A stretch of 64,000 nt of DNA from Paenisporosarcina antarctica (GTDB lineage: Bacteria; Bacillota; Bacilli; Bacillales_A; Planococcaceae): NCBI RefSeq assembly GCF_004367585.1, contig NZ_CP038015.1, forward strand, positions 2,052,001 through 2,116,000. Reading direction: 5' to 3'. The stretch's first letter is position 1. Each line of letters starts with the position of its first letter. The notes below the pieces were generated by a model. That model ran no database searches and had not been told where the DNA came from. It worked only from the letters and a program-made list of their open reading frames with translations. Positions 40,856 to 51,839 of the stretch are shown in pieces. Made by a program: the position numbers and the translations under genes.

Positions 40856-41341
40856 TTATTCACCTTTTCTCTTTGCAGCTTTTTCTGCTTTTTCTTCTAA
40901 AAACAAACCGACCATGAGCATCACGACGCCAATGCTTAATGCTGCATCTGCTACGTTAAAAATCGGGAAATCATAGTTAATAACAGGGATGAGAACATCT
41001 ATAAAGTCAACAACTTCACCGCGGAATAACCGATCCATAAAGTTCCCTATAGCGCCTCCAAGTAATACCATTAAACTAAGTTGAAATAATGGTTTTCCTT
41101 TTGCTTCTTTATGAAAGTAATACAAAATACCAATGATTACGATCACTGTGACGATTGTAAACAACCAAATTTGACCTTCCAACATTCCCCATGCTGCTCC
41201 ACGATTACGATGTGATAGTAACGCAAATGTTGGCTCAGCTAATACAATTCGTTCACCTAGTTCCATATTTTTTACAACTAACCATTTTGTCCACTGATCA
41301 ATTGCCACAATGACAATTGCAACTAAATAAAAAATATACAC
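40856..41341 (-). CDS. lspA: Lipoprotein signal peptidase (signal peptidase II)
   Basis: LspA cleaves prolipoprotein signal peptides after lipidation. The 161-residue protein has four membrane segments and the two catalytic aspartates in GNFMDRLFRGEVVDFID and FNVADAALSIG. SHRNRGAAWG is the conserved loop. The longest frame begins at 41362, but the GTG at 41341 lies 7 nt after GGAGG and matches family N-termini (MYIFYLVAIVIVAIDQ), so I chose it. It lies between ileS and the rluD-family gene. Confidence 0.95.
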   Translation of the reverse strand: MYIFYLVAIVIVAIDQWTKWLVVKNMELGERIVLAEPTFALLSHRNRGAAWGMLEGQIWLFTIVTVIVIIGILYYFHKEAKGKPLFQLSLMVLLGGAIGNFMDRLFRGEVVDFIDVLIPVINYDFPIFNVADAALSIGVVMLMVGLFLEEKAEKAAKRKGE

Positions 41342-41403
41342 GCATGTTCCTCCATTACGCAAGCATCATAACTAGTTTACCACATAGTTCAAGCAATCAG
41401 AAA

Positions 41404-41425
41404 GAGCTGACCAAAAGGGCAGCTC
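41404..41425. terminator. Hairpin between ileS and lspA
   Basis: GAGCTG/CAGCTC with a short loop lies just past the ileS stop. The minus-strand tail (TTTCTG) is a weak T-run, so termination may be partial. Confidence 0.4.
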
Positions 41426-41431
41426 CATTTT

Positions 41432-44194
41432 TTATACGTAAAACTTTTCAACCACGTCTGCACAGCGCGGACATAAAGTTGAATGTTTTTCATTTTCGCC
41501 TACTTTAGTTGAAAATGACCAGCATCTTTCACATTTTTCACCTTTAGCTTTTGTTACAACAACAGAAGCTACATGAAGATCTAATGCATCTAGAGGTGCA
41601 TCTTCTTTTAATCCTGCAAGCGAAAAGTCGGATACAATAAAGAACTGTGCAAAATCAACTTTATTGGTATCAAAAGCATCTAATAATTCTTTTTTTACGT
41701 AAACCGTAACATTAGCTTCCAATGATTTACCGATTACTTTTGCATTTCGCGCTTCTTCTAATGCTTTTAATACATCATCGCGTACGAGCATCAATTGTTG
41801 ATACTTCGTACGAAGAGCTCCAAACGATTCATGAGATATCGCTTCAGGGAAGTCCGTTAATTGAATGCTTTCTTCTGTTTCATGTGTCAAGAAGACCCAA
41901 AGTTCATCAGTCGTATGTGGCAAAATTGGTGTCATTACTTTCAATAATGAAATCAACGTATCATACATCACAGTTTGCATAGCACGACGATGTAAATGAT
42001 CCTGTCCTTCAATATAGACAACATCTTTCGCAATATCTAGATAGAATGAACTCAAATCAGAAGAAACGAAGTTATTGACTGCGTTATAAACACTAGCAAA
42101 GTCATATTTATCGTAAGATTTACGAACCGTTTCAATTAATTCTTGAAGTTTCATGTACATATATTGATCCACTTCACGTAAGTCTTCAAAGGCTATGCGA
42201 TCTGTCTGAGGATTAAAATCTGATACTGTACCATGTAAGAAACGGCATGTATTACGGATTTTACGATACACTTCAGCAACTTGCTTAAAATTCGAGTCAG
42301 AAACACGAACATCAGCTGTATAGTCAACAGAAGCTACCCATAGACGAAGAATGTCTGCACCTAATTGATTCATAACTTTTGCAGGATCAATGACGTTGCC
42401 TATAGATTTACTCATCTTGCGTCCTTCACCATCTAGCGCAAATCCATGACTTAGAAGTCCTTTATAAGGAGAGTGTCCATTAATTGCTACACTTGTTGTT
42501 AAAGATGAGTTAAACCATCCACGATATTGATCAGACCCTTCTAAGTAAAGATCTGCTGGGTACTCTAAATCTTCACGTTCATCTAGCACGGCTTGGTGGG
42601 AAGAACCTGAATCAAACCAAACATCCATAATGTCCGTTTCTTTTGAGAAACGACCATTTGGACTTCCTACATGAGTAAAACCTTCTGGTAACAAATCTTT
42701 TGCTTGACGTTCAAACCAAACAGTTGACCCATGTTCACGGAACAGCTTGGATACATGAGCAATTGTTTCTTCTGTTAGGATTGGCTCGCCATCTTCTGCA
42801 TAGAAAACAGGGATTGGAACACCCCATGCACGTTGTCGAGAAATACACCAATCTCCTCTGTCTCGTACCATGTTAAACAGACGTGTTTCGCCCCAGGCTG
42901 GTGTAAATGATGTATCTTTAATTGCTTGTAATAACTGGTCACGGAAGGCTTCAATTGATGCGAACCATTGAGCAGTAGCTCGGAAAATGACCGGCTTTTT
43001 CGTACGCCAATCATGTGGTGCAGAGTGAGTGAAAAACGTTAATTTTACTAATGCACCAGCTGCTTCTAATGCCTCTGTAATGACTTTATTCGCTTTATCA
43101 TAGAATAACCCTTCAAACCCTGGTGCTTCAGCCGTCAATACGCCACGGTCATCCACTGGTGATAGTACTTCAAGACCATATGTTTTACCTACTTGGAAAT
43201 CGTCTTCACCGTGTCCTGGAGCTGTATGAACGCATCCTGTACCACCTTCATTTGTCACATGTTCTCCTAACATCACAAGAGAATCACGATCATATAAAGG
43301 ATGTTTTGCAACCATTCGATCCATTTGCTCGCCTTTGATAGTCTGAACAATTTCATAAGATTCCCATTCAAGCGTTGTCGCAACATTTTCTAGTAATCCT
43401 TTGGATATAAGGTAGCGTGCGCCGCTTACCTCAACGATCACATAATCAAATTCTGGATGTACGGAAATGCCTAAGTTAGCTGGAATTGTCCAAGGTGTAG
43501 TCGTCCAAATGATAATTTTTGTTCCTTCTGCAATTATCCCTTTACCATTTGTAACATCAAAGGTTACATATATTGAAGGTGATTTCTTGTCTTGATATTC
43601 GATTTCAGCTTCAGCTAAAGCTGATTCACTTGAAGGAGACCAATACACTGGTTTTAAACCTTTGTATATATATCCTTTACGAGCCATCTCACCGAACACT
43701 TCAATTTGACGAGATTCATATGCAGGTTTTAACGTAATATAAGGATTCTCCCAATCCCCACGTACACCAAGTCTTTTGAATTGCTTGCGTTGACGATCAA
43801 TTTGCTCATAAGCATATGTTTCACATAAGTTACGGAACTCGGCTATCGTCATTTCTTTACGATTAACACCCTTGTTTGCTAACGCTTGCTCGATTGGCAG
43901 ACCATGTGTATCCCAACCTGGAACAAATGGTGCGTAAAATCCAGTCATCGACTTGTGACGCACAACCATATCTTTTAGTACTTTGTTTAATGCGTGCCCC
44001 ATGTGTAAGTCTCCGTTTGCATATGGAGGACCATCATGTAAAGTAAAACTTGGTCGACCTTTTGTACGGTCTAATACTTTTTTATATAAATTCATTTCAT
44101 TCCATCGTTCTTGCATAACTGGTTCTCGTGTAGGTAACCCCCCACGCATTGGAAAATCTGTTTTAGGCATTAATAATGTATCTTTGTATTCCAA
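41432..44194 (-). CDS. ileS: Isoleucyl-tRNA synthetase
   Basis: IleS charges tRNA-Ile and edits valine. The 920-residue class I enzyme has the HIGH motif as [11 protein letters not shown] (about 61-71), the editing domain, KMSKS (about 592-596, [11 protein letters not shown]), an anticodon-binding domain and a C-terminal zinc site (CERCWSF ... CPRC). Its length is typical of the bacterial IleS1 type. It has its own promoter and a T-box leader, so it is controlled by uncharged tRNA-Ile. Confidence 0.97.
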   Translation of the reverse strand: MEYKDTLLMPKTDFPMRGGLPTREPVMQERWNEMNLYKKVLDRTKGRPSFTLHDGPPYANGDLHMGHALNKVLKDMVVRHKSMTGFYAPFVPGWDTHGLPIEQALANKGVNRKEMTIAEFRNLCETYAYEQIDRQRKQFKRLGVRGDWENPYITLKPAYESRQIEVFGEMARKGYIYKGLKPVYWSPSSESALAEAEIEYQDKKSPSIYVTFDVTNGKGIIAEGTKIIIWTTTPWTIPANLGISVHPEFDYVIVEVSGARYLISKGLLENVATTLEWESYEIVQTIKGEQMDRMVAKHPLYDRDSLVMLGEHVTNEGGTGCVHTAPGHGEDDFQVGKTYGLEVLSPVDDRGVLTAEAPGFEGLFYDKANKVITEALEAAGALVKLTFFTHSAPHDWRTKKPVIFRATAQWFASIEAFRDQLLQAIKDTSFTPAWGETRLFNMVRDRGDWCISRQRAWGVPIPVFYAEDGEPILTEETIAHVSKLFREHGSTVWFERQAKDLLPEGFTHVGSPNGRFSKETDIMDVWFDSGSSHQAVLDEREDLEYPADLYLEGSDQYRGWFNSSLTTSVAINGHSPYKGLLSHGFALDGEGRKMSKSIGNVIDPAKVMNQLGADILRLWVASVDYTADVRVSDSNFKQVAEVYRKIRNTCRFLHGTVSDFNPQTDRIAFEDLREVDQYMYMKLQELIETVRKSYDKYDFASVYNAVNNFVSSDLSSFYLDIAKDVVYIEGQDHLHRRAMQTVMYDTLISLLKVMTPILPHTTDELWVFLTHETEESIQLTDFPEAISHESFGALRTKYQQLMLVRDDVLKALEEARNAKVIGKSLEANVTVYVKKELLDAFDTNKVDFAQFFIVSDFSLAGLKEDAPLDALDLHVASVVVTKAKGEKCERCWSFSTKVGENEKHSTLCPRCADVVEKFYV

Positions 44195-44340
44195 CTAAAA
44201 AACCTCCTTAATTAATGGTTCAAAGCTCAATTGCATGGCTATCTAATTCTTGTCACAAAATTTACGGCTTTAAAACTTTACGATACCTTCATTACCTACT
44301 GAAGTTGTCATTTGTAAAATTTAAACGTTCATAACTCAAA

Positions 44341-44575
44341 AAAACTCCTCATCCCAATAAAGGGACGAGAAGTTTAGACTCGCTGTACCACCCTAATGGC
44401 AACATTTTTTGATTGCCAGCTTAGATCACATTAACGGTGCGAAACCGAAATCACCTACAAAACCTAGTTCAGTGATTTAACTCAAGAGTGATTTTCTTTT
44501 GTTTGCAAAGTGTTCGAGCTTTCACCATCCTCGAATCGCTAAACTATGCCTACAAAATACTGTCTCTTTCAGCGT
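44341..44575 (-). promoter_or_regulatory. T-box leader of ileS (isoleucine)
   Basis: The minus-strand leader has the T-box sequence AGGGTGGTACAGCG (44381-44394), whose UGGU pairs with the tRNA acceptor end, followed by a terminator hairpin AACTTCTCGTCCC/GGGATGAGGAGTT and a run of T (44343-44374). Stem I lies upstream, with a specifier codon ATC (Ile) at 44490-44492 in GAAAATCAC. Uncharged tRNA-Ile would favour read-through into ileS. Confidence 0.93.
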
Positions 44576-44604
44576 TTTATCAAATATTATTGCAATATGT
44601 AAAT

Positions 44605-44633
44605 ATTATAGGGAATGATTCCGAAATCGTCAA
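44605..44633 (-). promoter_or_regulatory. Sigma-A promoter for ileS
   Basis: TTGACG (44628-44633) and a perfect TATAAT (44605-44610) are separated by 17 nt on the minus strand. They lie between the divIVA stop and the T-box. Confidence 0.9.
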
Positions 44634-44640
44634 GTAATGC

Positions 44641-45153
44641 TTAATCCTCTTGTTTTGAATTTAATCCTTCTAATTCAGTAGTATCTATTTCATATTGCAT
44701 CAAATGGTCCCAGTCATCAGTGTTGATTAAATCAAGTTGTGCTTCCACCAACATTTTAAAACGGTTGCGGAATACTTTTGATTGTTTTTTCAAGTCTTCA
44801 ATTTCAAGCGCAATTCGACGTGCTTTCGTCAAAGATTCATTGACAATACGATCAGCATTTTTCTCTGCTTCTTTGACTATCAATTTTGCTTCTTTTTGAG
44901 AGTTTCTACGTAATTCTTCCGCAGCTTCTTGAGCAATAACAATTGACTTTTGTAGTGTCATTTCAATAGTAGTGAAATGGCCTATACGTTCAGTTGATGT
45001 TTTCAGTTTCTCTTCTAATTCTTGTTTATCTTTTATCAAAAGTTCGAAATCTTTTGTCACTTGTTCCAAAAACTCGTTAACCTCGTCTTCGCTGTAACCT
45101 CGGAATCCACGACCAAACTCTTTGTTATATATATCTAGTGGTGAAAGTGGCAT
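44641..45153 (-). CDS. divIVA: Cell division and polarity protein DivIVA
   Basis: DivIVA assembles at curved membrane at poles and septa and positions other proteins. The 170-residue protein has the membrane-binding N-terminus MPLSPLDIYNKEFGRGFRGY with Phe13 and Arg14 in the GRGFRGY tip, followed by long coiled coils (about 25-150). It lies downstream of ylmH and upstream of the ileS promoter, the standard Bacillales position. Confidence 0.95.
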   Translation of the reverse strand: MPLSPLDIYNKEFGRGFRGYSEDEVNEFLEQVTKDFELLIKDKQELEEKLKTSTERIGHFTTIEMTLQKSIVIAQEAAEELRRNSQKEAKLIVKEAEKNADRIVNESLTKARRIALEIEDLKKQSKVFRNRFKMLVEAQLDLINTDDWDHLMQYEIDTTELEGLNSKQED

Positions 45154-45250
45154 TGTAAAAAATCTCCCCTTTATTACTTACATCGTTTCAAACTATTATA
45201 CCTTTCATTGTCATCGTTTACAGCAATAATTCGAATTTCTTGAATTATTT

Positions 45251-46039
45251 TCACGATTTTGGCTCGATTCGACTAATTTGAAGTCGAATTTTATCTTTTT
45301 TTGTGCGTCCTTCAATTAAACCAATTTTAATTCGTCCATATCCTCTAATAGATAATAGATCTGATTCATGCAGCTCAAATGATGGTTGTTCGCGGACGGA
45401 CCAATTCACTTTTACTTTACCACTATGAATTAGCATCGAGGCTTTTTGTCTAGAGACATTAAATAATGAAGCTATTATGGTATCAATTCTCATCGAACTC
45501 ACAGTATGAGTTTCTTCTACCCACACATCACTATTTTCTATATATGGATGATCAAGCGGCAATTCTTCCACTTTTACTTTAGATTTACCAATCGAAGTAA
45601 TATGCATGCTAACAAAATCCGCTACTTCTGATGCTACAGCAAATTCAATCCGATCATCATTTACACGAATATCACCAAATTTTGAACGATCAAGTCCTAG
45701 TGACATGAGTGTACCTAATACATCTGGGTGCTCTAGTTTAATGAATTTTGATGGGTATTTAATTGAAAACATAGTTATGCCATAGTCTTCGTTAGTTGCA
45801 ACAAAGTAAGATGGTGATATAAGCATGCGTTTTCGTTCGGCTTCAGAAAATTCACCAAAGACGGAAGTTAAAACCTCGTCATTTTGTCCAATTAAAGAAT
45901 TAGCAATATATTGTTGTCTTGGATCTAAAAAATCGGTCAATTTCGGAGCATAGCGATCTTGGGTTTCTCGAACCCACCCACTAACTTGCTCAATAAATGG
46001 TTGTTCATCTTTGCGAAAATGTTGGAATACTTGTTCCAT
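45251..46039 (-). CDS. ylmH: S4-domain RNA-binding protein YlmH
   Basis: The 262-residue protein has a C-terminal S4 domain (about 183-245, RIDTIIASLFNVSRQKASMLI) and an N-terminal YlmH-specific domain. Homologues near divIVA are linked to division-site genetics, and YlmH of B. subtilis has been tied to ribosome rescue alongside RqcH, whose gene is also in this window. I assign the family with confidence but not the function. Confidence 0.9.
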   Translation of the reverse strand: MEQVFQHFRKDEQPFIEQVSGWVRETQDRYAPKLTDFLDPRQQYIANSLIGQNDEVLTSVFGEFSEAERKRMLISPSYFVATNEDYGITMFSIKYPSKFIKLEHPDVLGTLMSLGLDRSKFGDIRVNDDRIEFAVASEVADFVSMHITSIGKSKVKVEELPLDHPYIENSDVWVEETHTVSSMRIDTIIASLFNVSRQKASMLIHSGKVKVNWSVREQPSFELHESDLLSIRGYGRIKIGLIEGRTKKDKIRLQISRIEPKS

Positions 46040-46093
46040 CTGTTGTTCTTCCTTTCAATGTTAAAAAAAGTCCCACAAATGTGAGACTAGATT

Positions 46094-46354
46094 TTATATA
46101 TAAGATGTTAGTGAAAGCAATCCTGACTGGGCTAATCTTAAAACCAGTATACCCACAAGTGGGGATAAATCAATCATACCAAGTGGTGGGATAAAGCGTC
46201 TGAATGGTTCTAAATATGGTTCGCAAATTTTTTCAAAAAGGCTACCAATACTCGATTCTTTTATACTCGGTACCCATGACATAAAAATATAGATAATGAG
46301 TAAAATCGAATATAGTCCAATTGCTTGATAAATAATGTTGATAATTAAATCCAT
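46094..46354 (-). CDS. ylmG: YggT-family membrane protein YlmG
   Basis: The 86-residue protein has two membrane segments (about 8-27 and 62-80) flanking the conserved loop [34 protein letters not shown], the YGGT signature. Its role near division genes is not settled. The ribosome binding site (GAGG) is 14 nt from the ATG, farther than usual. Confidence 0.88.
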   Translation of the reverse strand: MDLIINIIYQAIGLYSILLIIYIFMSWVPSIKESSIGSLFEKICEPYLEPFRRFIPPLGMIDLSPLVGILVLRLAQSGLLSLTSYI

Positions 46355-46374
46355 ATGAATTAGTTACACCTCAA

Positions 46375-46851
46375 TTATTGTATATCATCATAAAAATAGT
46401 CCGAAATCGCTCCATCTACTTCGACAGTATCAGGTGCACATAAGAAAATATCCGTGCCAATACGTTGAATATCTCCGCCTAAAGCATACACGGTTCCACT
46501 TAAAAAATCCACAATTCGGATTCCTTGATCTTTTTCAATACGTTGTAAATTTACGACAACAGCCCGCTTGTTTTTTAAATGCTCTGAAATATCTTGCGCT
46601 TCTGCATAAACACGAGGTTCAACTAATATTACTTTTGAAGATTTTTGTAAGTTTTGTAGACTTACTAGATTTGATGAATTTGAAGTTGAGTTTGATTCTA
46701 TTTGAACTCCTCTTCTTTCTTTTACAGTTTTACGAATTGTAGGTTGAGACATTTGTTGAAATTCATTTTTGCGGTTATTTGTTTTTGGAGCTTCATTTTC
46801 ATCTTCTTCTTCCAAGTAAAAAAAGTTTTTAAATTTATTTTTCATACTCAT
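46375..46851 (-). CDS. sepF: Cell division protein SepF
   Basis: SepF bundles FtsZ filaments and tethers them to the membrane. The 158-residue protein has an N-terminal amphipathic membrane-binding segment ([18 protein letters not shown]), a low-complexity linker, and the C-terminal SepF core (about 72-155) with [21 protein letters not shown]. Its ATG overlaps the ylmE stop by 4 nt and follows GAGG by 7 nt. Confidence 0.94.
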   Translation of the reverse strand: MSMKNKFKNFFYLEEEDENEAPKTNNRKNEFQQMSQPTIRKTVKERRGVQIESNSTSNSSNLVSLQNLQKSSKVILVEPRVYAEAQDISEHLKNKRAVVVNLQRIEKDQGIRIVDFLSGTVYALGGDIQRIGTDIFLCAPDTVEVDGAISDYFYDDIQ

Positions 46852-47537
46852 ATAACATCCTCACTTTCGTCTCCGACTAGTGCTGTACCAATTCGCACAT
46901 ATGTTGCACCTTCTTCTATTGCGATTTCAAAGTCATTTGACATACCCATAGACAATTCTGTACACGGAGCATACGGATAATTGTTGCTAGCAATTTTTAA
47001 CTGCATGTCTTTTAATGATTTAAACAAAGAACGAATGACTTCGTCGTTTGCAGTGTGCGGTGCCATCGTCATTAAGCCGATAACTCGTATTCGATCATGT
47101 TCATTTAACGATTCAATAAATGATTGTACATCTTTTAACTCTATGCCATGTTTCGCTTCTTCTCTTGAAACATTGACTTGAACGAAGCAATCAATTGTGT
47201 GATCCGCTCTTTTTTGAATCTCGTCAGCTAAACTTAGTCGGTCAAGTGAATGCAATACAGATATACTATTAATAACTTGTTTCACTTTTCGTGTTTGTAA
47301 AGAACCGATATAATGCCAACGTGCAGCTGTTGTAATTACTGCTTGTTTAGTTAGTAAGCCTTCTGGTCGATTTTCACCAAGATGATTTAGACCAGCTTGT
47401 AATGCTTCTTCAGTACGTTCAATTGATACAGACTTTGTAACTGCTACAATATGAACATCCGAAATAGAACGATTGACTCGTGTGCATGCTTGGTAAATTT
47501 GATTTTGTATTTGTTGAAGTTTATGATCAATTCGCAT
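46848..47537 (-). CDS. ylmE: PLP homeostasis protein YlmE (YggS family)
   Basis: The YggS/PROSC family binds pyridoxal phosphate without known catalysis and buffers PLP and amino acid pools. The 229-residue TIM-barrel has the PLP lysine in IVAVTKSVS (about 30-38), [12 protein letters not shown] and [13 protein letters not shown]. In B. subtilis ylmD precedes it; here the upstream gene is ylmC after only 67 nt. Confidence 0.93.
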   Translation of the reverse strand: MRIDHKLQQIQNQIYQACTRVNRSISDVHIVAVTKSVSIERTEEALQAGLNHLGENRPEGLLTKQAVITTAARWHYIGSLQTRKVKQVINSISVLHSLDRLSLADEIQKRADHTIDCFVQVNVSREEAKHGIELKDVQSFIESLNEHDRIRVIGLMTMAPHTANDEVIRSLFKSLKDMQLKIASNNYPYAPCTELSMGMSNDFEIAIEEGATYVRIGTALVGDESEDVI

Positions 47538-47604
47538 TTTTAAGAGTTCCTAACTTTTAAGTATCGATGTTGTCTCTATATTGTACCAATCAAGCGTTAA
47601 ATAT

Positions 47605-47859
47605 TCAATTTTTATCCGGTTCTGAGCCTCTAGATTGTACGATAACTACATCTTTTCCAATGACTTTAATATCTGATAATCTGATTACAGTAGTTGGACG
47701 ATTTCCAGAAAATAATTCTAACATTTTTTTAGGTTCTGCTAGGAAAAAAGATTCTATTACTCCTTTTTCTTTTGATATTCGTGCATCATTAACATAACCG
47801 AGCATTTTTCCATCACTCGCTTCAATAAATTCTTTTTGTTGGATATCGGTAAATTTCAT
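47605..47859 (-). CDS. ylmC: YlmC/YmxH-family PRC-barrel sporulation protein
   Basis: The 84-residue protein is a PRC-barrel: MKFTDIQQKEFIEASDGKMLGYV, then IRLSDIKVIGKDVVIV. Members of the YlmC/YmxH family are found in endospore formers and some are sporulation-controlled, but the function is unknown. It lies after sigG and its terminator, as in B. subtilis. Confidence 0.85.
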   Translation of the reverse strand: MKFTDIQQKEFIEASDGKMLGYVNDARISKEKGVIESFFLAEPKKMLELFSGNRPTTVIRLSDIKVIGKDVVIVQSRGSEPDKN

Positions 47860-47898
47860 TGATTATTCTCCTTTTATACAGTTTATGTTTCATAAATG

Positions 47899-47939
47899 AA
47901 AAAAAGCTTTTATTCTTAAAAGGAATAAAAGCTTTTTTT
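47899..47939. terminator. Terminator between sigG and ylmC
   Basis: A perfect stem AAAAAAGCTTTTATTC with its complement and 7-nt loop is bounded by A and T runs, so it can act in both directions. It lies 49 nt past the sigG stop. Confidence 0.88.
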
Positions 47940-47987
47940 GTATTATTTTTTACTAGCTACATATTCGCACTTAGAGCGGTGATTCTC

Positions 47988-48776
47988 TTAATGTGAATCA
48001 ATATTGTATTGTTCTTGAATGACACGAATCGCATGCTTCTCAAGTCTAGAAATTTGTGCTTGTGAAATACCCAATTCTTTAGCAATTTCAGTTTGAGTCT
48101 CTCCGTAATAATAACGCTTAGCCAATATTTTTTGTTCACGAATATCTAACTTACTTATACTTTCTTTAATAAATACATAACTCGACCAGCTTTCTTCGGA
48201 TACTTGCTCATCTCGTAACTGATCAAGCATGAAAACTGGATCTCCACCGTCATGATATATTGGTTCTTGCAATGAGATAGGCTCTTGAATTGCATCTAAA
48301 GCAAATAAGATATCTTCACGAGGTATTTCGGTTAACACTGAAAGTTGTTGTAAAGTTGGTTCATGTAAATTTTCTGTAATAAACTGTTCTTTTGCTCTCA
48401 TCGACTTATAGGCAATATCACGCAAAGATCTCGATACACGAACTGGATGATGATCACGTAAATGTCTTTTGATTTCCCCGATAATCATCGGGACTGCATA
48501 CGTGGAAAACCTTACATTGTGTTTTAAATCAAAGTTTTCAATTGATTTTATTAAGCCTATACACCCTACCTGAAATAAGTCGTCTGCTTGTTCTCCTCTA
48601 TAAGCAAATCGTTGAACTAAACTAAGGACTAATCGTAAATTCCCCATTACTAGTTCATCTTTTGCAAATTCATCACCACTTTGCAATCGTATAAAGGTTT
48701 GTGTCATCACTTCGTTTGATAAAACAGGTAGCTTTGATGTATCCACACCACATAATTCTACTTTTGTTCGTATCAT
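47988..48776 (-). CDS. sigG: RNA polymerase sporulation sigma factor SigG
   Basis: SigG directs late gene expression in the forespore. The 262-residue protein opens with MIRTKVELCGVDTSKLPVLS, the SigG-specific N-terminus, followed by region 2 (DDLFQVGCIGLIKSIENFDLK), region 3 (RVSRSLRDIAYK) and region 4 (TEIAKELGISQAQISRLEKHA). The ATG follows GGAGG. It lies directly after sigE, the conserved spoIIGA-sigE-sigG order, and is followed by a terminator. Confidence 0.96.
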   Translation of the reverse strand: MIRTKVELCGVDTSKLPVLSNEVMTQTFIRLQSGDEFAKDELVMGNLRLVLSLVQRFAYRGEQADDLFQVGCIGLIKSIENFDLKHNVRFSTYAVPMIIGEIKRHLRDHHPVRVSRSLRDIAYKSMRAKEQFITENLHEPTLQQLSVLTEIPREDILFALDAIQEPISLQEPIYHDGGDPVFMLDQLRDEQVSEESWSSYVFIKESISKLDIREQKILAKRYYYGETQTEIAKELGISQAQISRLEKHAIRVIQEQYNIDSH

Positions 48777-48870
48777 ACCTTTTCCTCCGAACTGTTCTAC
48801 ACTGTGATACTTTTAAGTGTGTCCGGCTCGAAGGAAAGTATGCGTAGTTTTATAACTCCAATTTCATCCA

Positions 48871-49578
48871 TTATGAAGTCGGTTGGTTCAGCTCTAATCG
48901 TAAGTCATGTATTATTTTCTTTTCTAAACGAGATATATACGATTGTGAAATACCAAGCATATCTGCTACTTCTTTTTGAGTCATTTCTTCTTGACCGTTT
49001 AAACCAAAACGACACTCCATAATGTATTTTTCACGTTTTTCTAATAAATTAATAGCTGAAAACATAAATTGTCGTTCGATTTTTTTCTCTACATCCTCCG
49101 TAATTATATGTTCATCTGTCCCTAAAATATCAGACAGTAGTAATTCATTACCATCAGCATCTGAATTCAATGGTTCATCAAAAGATACTTCTGATTTCAA
49201 GCGGCTCGTTTTTCGAAGATGCATCAAAATTTCATTTTCAATACAGCGTGAAGCATACGTAGCGAGTTTAATCTTTTTCTCTGGGTTAAAAGTTTCAATC
49301 GCTTTGATTAAACCAATTGAACCAATACTAATTAAATCTTCAATATTTGTTCCAGTGTTATCAAAACGTCTTGCAATATATACAACAAGCCTCAAATTAC
49401 GTTCTATCAATGTATCACGAGCAATTAAATTACCATTCATAAATGCTTCAATCGTTTTTGCTTCTTCTTCACGATTCATCGGATGTGGTAATGATTCACT
49501 ACCACCAATATAATATGTTCCTTTGCTGCGCCATTTACTCCACAGTCCAATAAGTTTGTGCCAAATTCTGATTAACAA
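48871..49578 (-). CDS. sigE: RNA polymerase sporulation sigma factor SigE (pro-SigE)
   Basis: SigE is the first mother-cell sigma factor, made as an inactive precursor that SpoIIGA cleaves. The 235-residue frame has an amphipathic pro-segment ([16 protein letters not shown]) ending before [10 protein letters not shown], the known processing neighbourhood, then region 2 ([11 protein letters not shown]-type with [14 protein letters not shown]) and region 4 ([17 protein letters not shown]). The frame is open to 49680, but the TTG at 49578 lies 8 nt after AGGGGGG and gives the normal length (B. subtilis 239), so I take it as the start. Confidence 0.94.
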   Translation of the reverse strand: MLIRIWHKLIGLWSKWRSKGTYYIGGSESLPHPMNREEEAKTIEAFMNGNLIARDTLIERNLRLVVYIARRFDNTGTNIEDLISIGSIGLIKAIETFNPEKKIKLATYASRCIENEILMHLRKTSRLKSEVSFDEPLNSDADGNELLLSDILGTDEHIITEDVEKKIERQFMFSAINLLEKREKYIMECRFGLNGQEEMTQKEVADMLGISQSYISRLEKKIIHDLRLELNQPTS

Positions 49579-49595
49579 AACAATCGCCCCCCTGA

Positions 49596-50426
49596 TTAGC
49601 TGAATAATGTTGAAGCATGCAAAATTACGTCTGATTGGTGTGGAAAATGTGTGCTGTTTTTTGTAAGAACAACATAACATGGCCCCAAGGAATGCTCAGT
49701 AGTTGTTTTTAACCGAATATGATCCACTTTAATACCAATCGCCCAAGTTGACTGTTTTTGGACAGTTTGAAGTCTTATTAAGCGTAATTGAGACCGAAAT
49801 GGCAATGGAATATCTTGAAACTCTTCAGTTGAATTCCCTTCAAACGAATGTAAATAATTCCATAATTCTAAAGGGATGAAAGATTTCATTTTTTCAGCAG
49901 ATATAAAGTGAACAGGTTTACCGGATAATGGTTCAATGCAAAGGTTTCCAGTGTCCGAGTATGAGGTAAGTTGAAATTCTTTTTGAAATAAGCTAATCGT
50001 CACTTGACCCATATAAGAATCTTTAATTGCGGTTAAATTAATACGAAACCAATTCTTTTTAACCCCTGATAAACTAAAAACTAAAACACTTCCGGCAATC
50101 ACTACGAATACATACCAACTGGCATTTGCTAAGAGCGGTTGAATTACTGTTAATAGACCACCGGCAAACAAAGCACCAATCAATATGTTTGCGGCTGCAA
50201 GTAACCAATTTGATCGATTCAACCCAAATGCAATTGTTGTCATAAAAATAAATGTAACTACAATTGAAAAGAAACTCCCTCCAAACAGGACGATACTTAC
50301 TCCACCTAAAAATGCACTGATCCATAAACGCCAAGATTTTTGGTGAAATGAACCCATTTTGTTTGAAAAAGAAAGCAATGAAAAATTAATCAAAGTATTA
50401 ATCGAAATCAAAACTTCAGCATACAT
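49596..50426 (-). CDS. spoIIGA: Sigma-E processing peptidase SpoIIGA
   Basis: SpoIIGA is a membrane aspartic protease that matures pro-SigE after signalling from the forespore. The 276-residue protein has about five N-terminal membrane segments (to about 145) and a cytoplasmic domain with the single Asp motif [14 protein letters not shown]. The ATG at 50426 follows GGAGG by 7 nt; the open frame runs to 50468. It is 17 nt upstream of sigE, as expected for a protease made with its substrate. Confidence 0.93.
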   Translation of the reverse strand: MYAEVLISINTLINFSLLSFSNKMGSFHQKSWRLWISAFLGGVSIVLFGGSFFSIVVTFIFMTTIAFGLNRSNWLLAAANILIGALFAGGLLTVIQPLLANASWYVFVVIAGSVLVFSLSGVKKNWFRINLTAIKDSYMGQVTISLFQKEFQLTSYSDTGNLCIEPLSGKPVHFISAEKMKSFIPLELWNYLHSFEGNSTEEFQDIPLPFRSQLRLIRLQTVQKQSTWAIGIKVDHIRLKTTTEHSLGPCYVVLTKNSTHFPHQSDVILHASTLFS

Positions 50427-50507
50427 TTTCTCACCTCCTATAATTACGGTAACACTTATCCAATGCAAAACCTGTCATTTCTTGTATCATTATTGAAAAA
50501 ATCTACG

Positions 50508-50555
50508 ACAAAAAAGCCCATCTCTTGTAGCGTTTGAGCTACTAGAAATGGGCTT
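50508..50555 (-). terminator. Terminator after ftsZ
   Basis: On the minus strand AAGCCCAT ... ATGGGCTT (50514-50521 with 50548-50555) plus an inner AGTAGC/GCTAC stem is followed by TTTTTTG, 70 nt past the ftsZ stop. Confidence 0.85.
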
Positions 50556-50624
50556 ATTAATGCAATTCACGTTCACTTTCCAGTGTTAGAGCAGAGCTAA
50601 AATCGTCTACTACACTGTTATGAA

Positions 50625-51800
50625 CTAGTTCCTTTTTTGACGATTACGTAAGAACGTAGGGATATCTAATGTTTCCTCATGTTGTGGAGTTTGTTGCTCT
50701 CTTCGAGTTGGTTCTGGTTGTTGATATGAAGGAGCTTCTTCACGTCTTGATTCACGAGTTGGTGCTTGTTGTTGTTGCTGTGGTGCCGCTTGTTGAGAAC
50801 GACCTGCACCAAATCCGCTACTTCGAGTAGGACGTGGAGTGGGTACAACATCGTTGAAACCAGTGGCAATTACTGTCACAATAATTTCATCTTTTAAATT
50901 ATCATTTATTACAGAACCAAAAATCATGTTTACATCTTCATCAGATGCTGAAGCAACAATGTCAGCAGCTTCTTGAACTTCAAATAAACTTAAGTTTGAC
51001 CCACCAGTGATATTCATTAAGACCCCTTTTGCTCCGTCAATTGACGTTTCAAGAAGTGGACTTGAAATAGCTTTTTTCGCAGCTTCAGCAGCTCGGTTTT
51101 CACCAGTTGAAATACCAATACCCATAAGTGCTGACCCTTTGTTTGACATGATTGTTTTCACATCAGCAAAGTCTAAGTTAATTAGTCCAGGAACTGCAAT
51201 TAAATCTGAAATACCTTGAACACCTTGACGAAGTACATTATCCGCTTCGCGGAATGCTTCTAACATAGGCGTATTTTTATCGACAATTTCAAGTAATCGA
51301 TCATTTGGAATGACGATTAATGTATCAATTGCTTCTTTCATAGCTGTGATACCAGTCATTGCTTGGGTCGAGCGTTTACGACCTTCAAAAGTGAATGGAC
51401 GGGTAACTACACCAACTGTTAAAGCACCAATCTCACGTGCGATTTGAGCGATCACAGGTGCAGCGCCAGTTCCAGTTCCACCACCCATACCAGCAGTCAC
51501 AAATACCATGTCAGCTCCTCGTAAAGCTTCTTCAATTTGTTCTTTACTTTCTTCAGCTGCTTTTTTACCAACCTCAGGATTTGCTCCAGCCCCAAGTCCA
51601 CGTGTTAATTTTGCACCAATTTGTAACTTCACTGGTGATTTTGATAAATTCAATGCTTGTGCATCTGTATTTACTGCAATAAATTCTACACCTTTTACGC
51701 CGTGTTCAATCATACGGTTCACAGCGTTATTTCCGCCACCACCGACACCAATTACTTTGATAACGGCAAGTTGATCTAAACTTGTATCAAACTCTAACAT
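50625..51800 (-). CDS. ftsZ: Cell division protein FtsZ
   Basis: FtsZ polymerises into the division ring. The 391-residue protein has the GTP-binding motif [12 protein letters not shown] (about 103-114), the synergy loop [11 protein letters not shown] and the C-terminal conserved peptide [10 protein letters not shown], which binds FtsA, SepF and others. The linker before it is rich in Gln, Pro, Arg and Glu with a run of glutamines (about 335-375). It lies 39 nt after ftsA. Confidence 0.97.
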   Translation of the reverse strand: MLEFDTSLDQLAVIKVIGVGGGGNNAVNRMIEHGVKGVEFIAVNTDAQALNLSKSPVKLQIGAKLTRGLGAGANPEVGKKAAEESKEQIEEALRGADMVFVTAGMGGGTGTGAAPVIAQIAREIGALTVGVVTRPFTFEGRKRSTQAMTGITAMKEAIDTLIVIPNDRLLEIVDKNTPMLEAFREADNVLRQGVQGISDLIAVPGLINLDFADVKTIMSNKGSALMGIGISTGENRAAEAAKKAISSPLLETSIDGAKGVLMNITGGSNLSLFEVQEAADIVASASDEDVNMIFGSVINDNLKDEIIVTVIATGFNDVVPTPRPTRSSGFGAGRSQQAAPQQQQQAPTRESRREEAPSYQQPEPTRREQQTPQHEETLDIPTFLRNRQKRN

Positions 51801-51839
51801 CGCATTTCCTCCTTAAATCACAAATAGTCATTACATGTA

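Noticed and set aside
47988-48776. A sigma-F/sigma-G promoter upstream of sigG
   Set aside because: I found no pair of elements with acceptable spacing in the 94 nt between sigE and sigG.
50427-50507. Spo0A boxes and the wide-spaced promoter of spoIIGA
   Set aside because: A TGTCGTA resembling a Spo0A box is present near 50504-50510, but I could not find convincing -35 and -10 elements to go with it.
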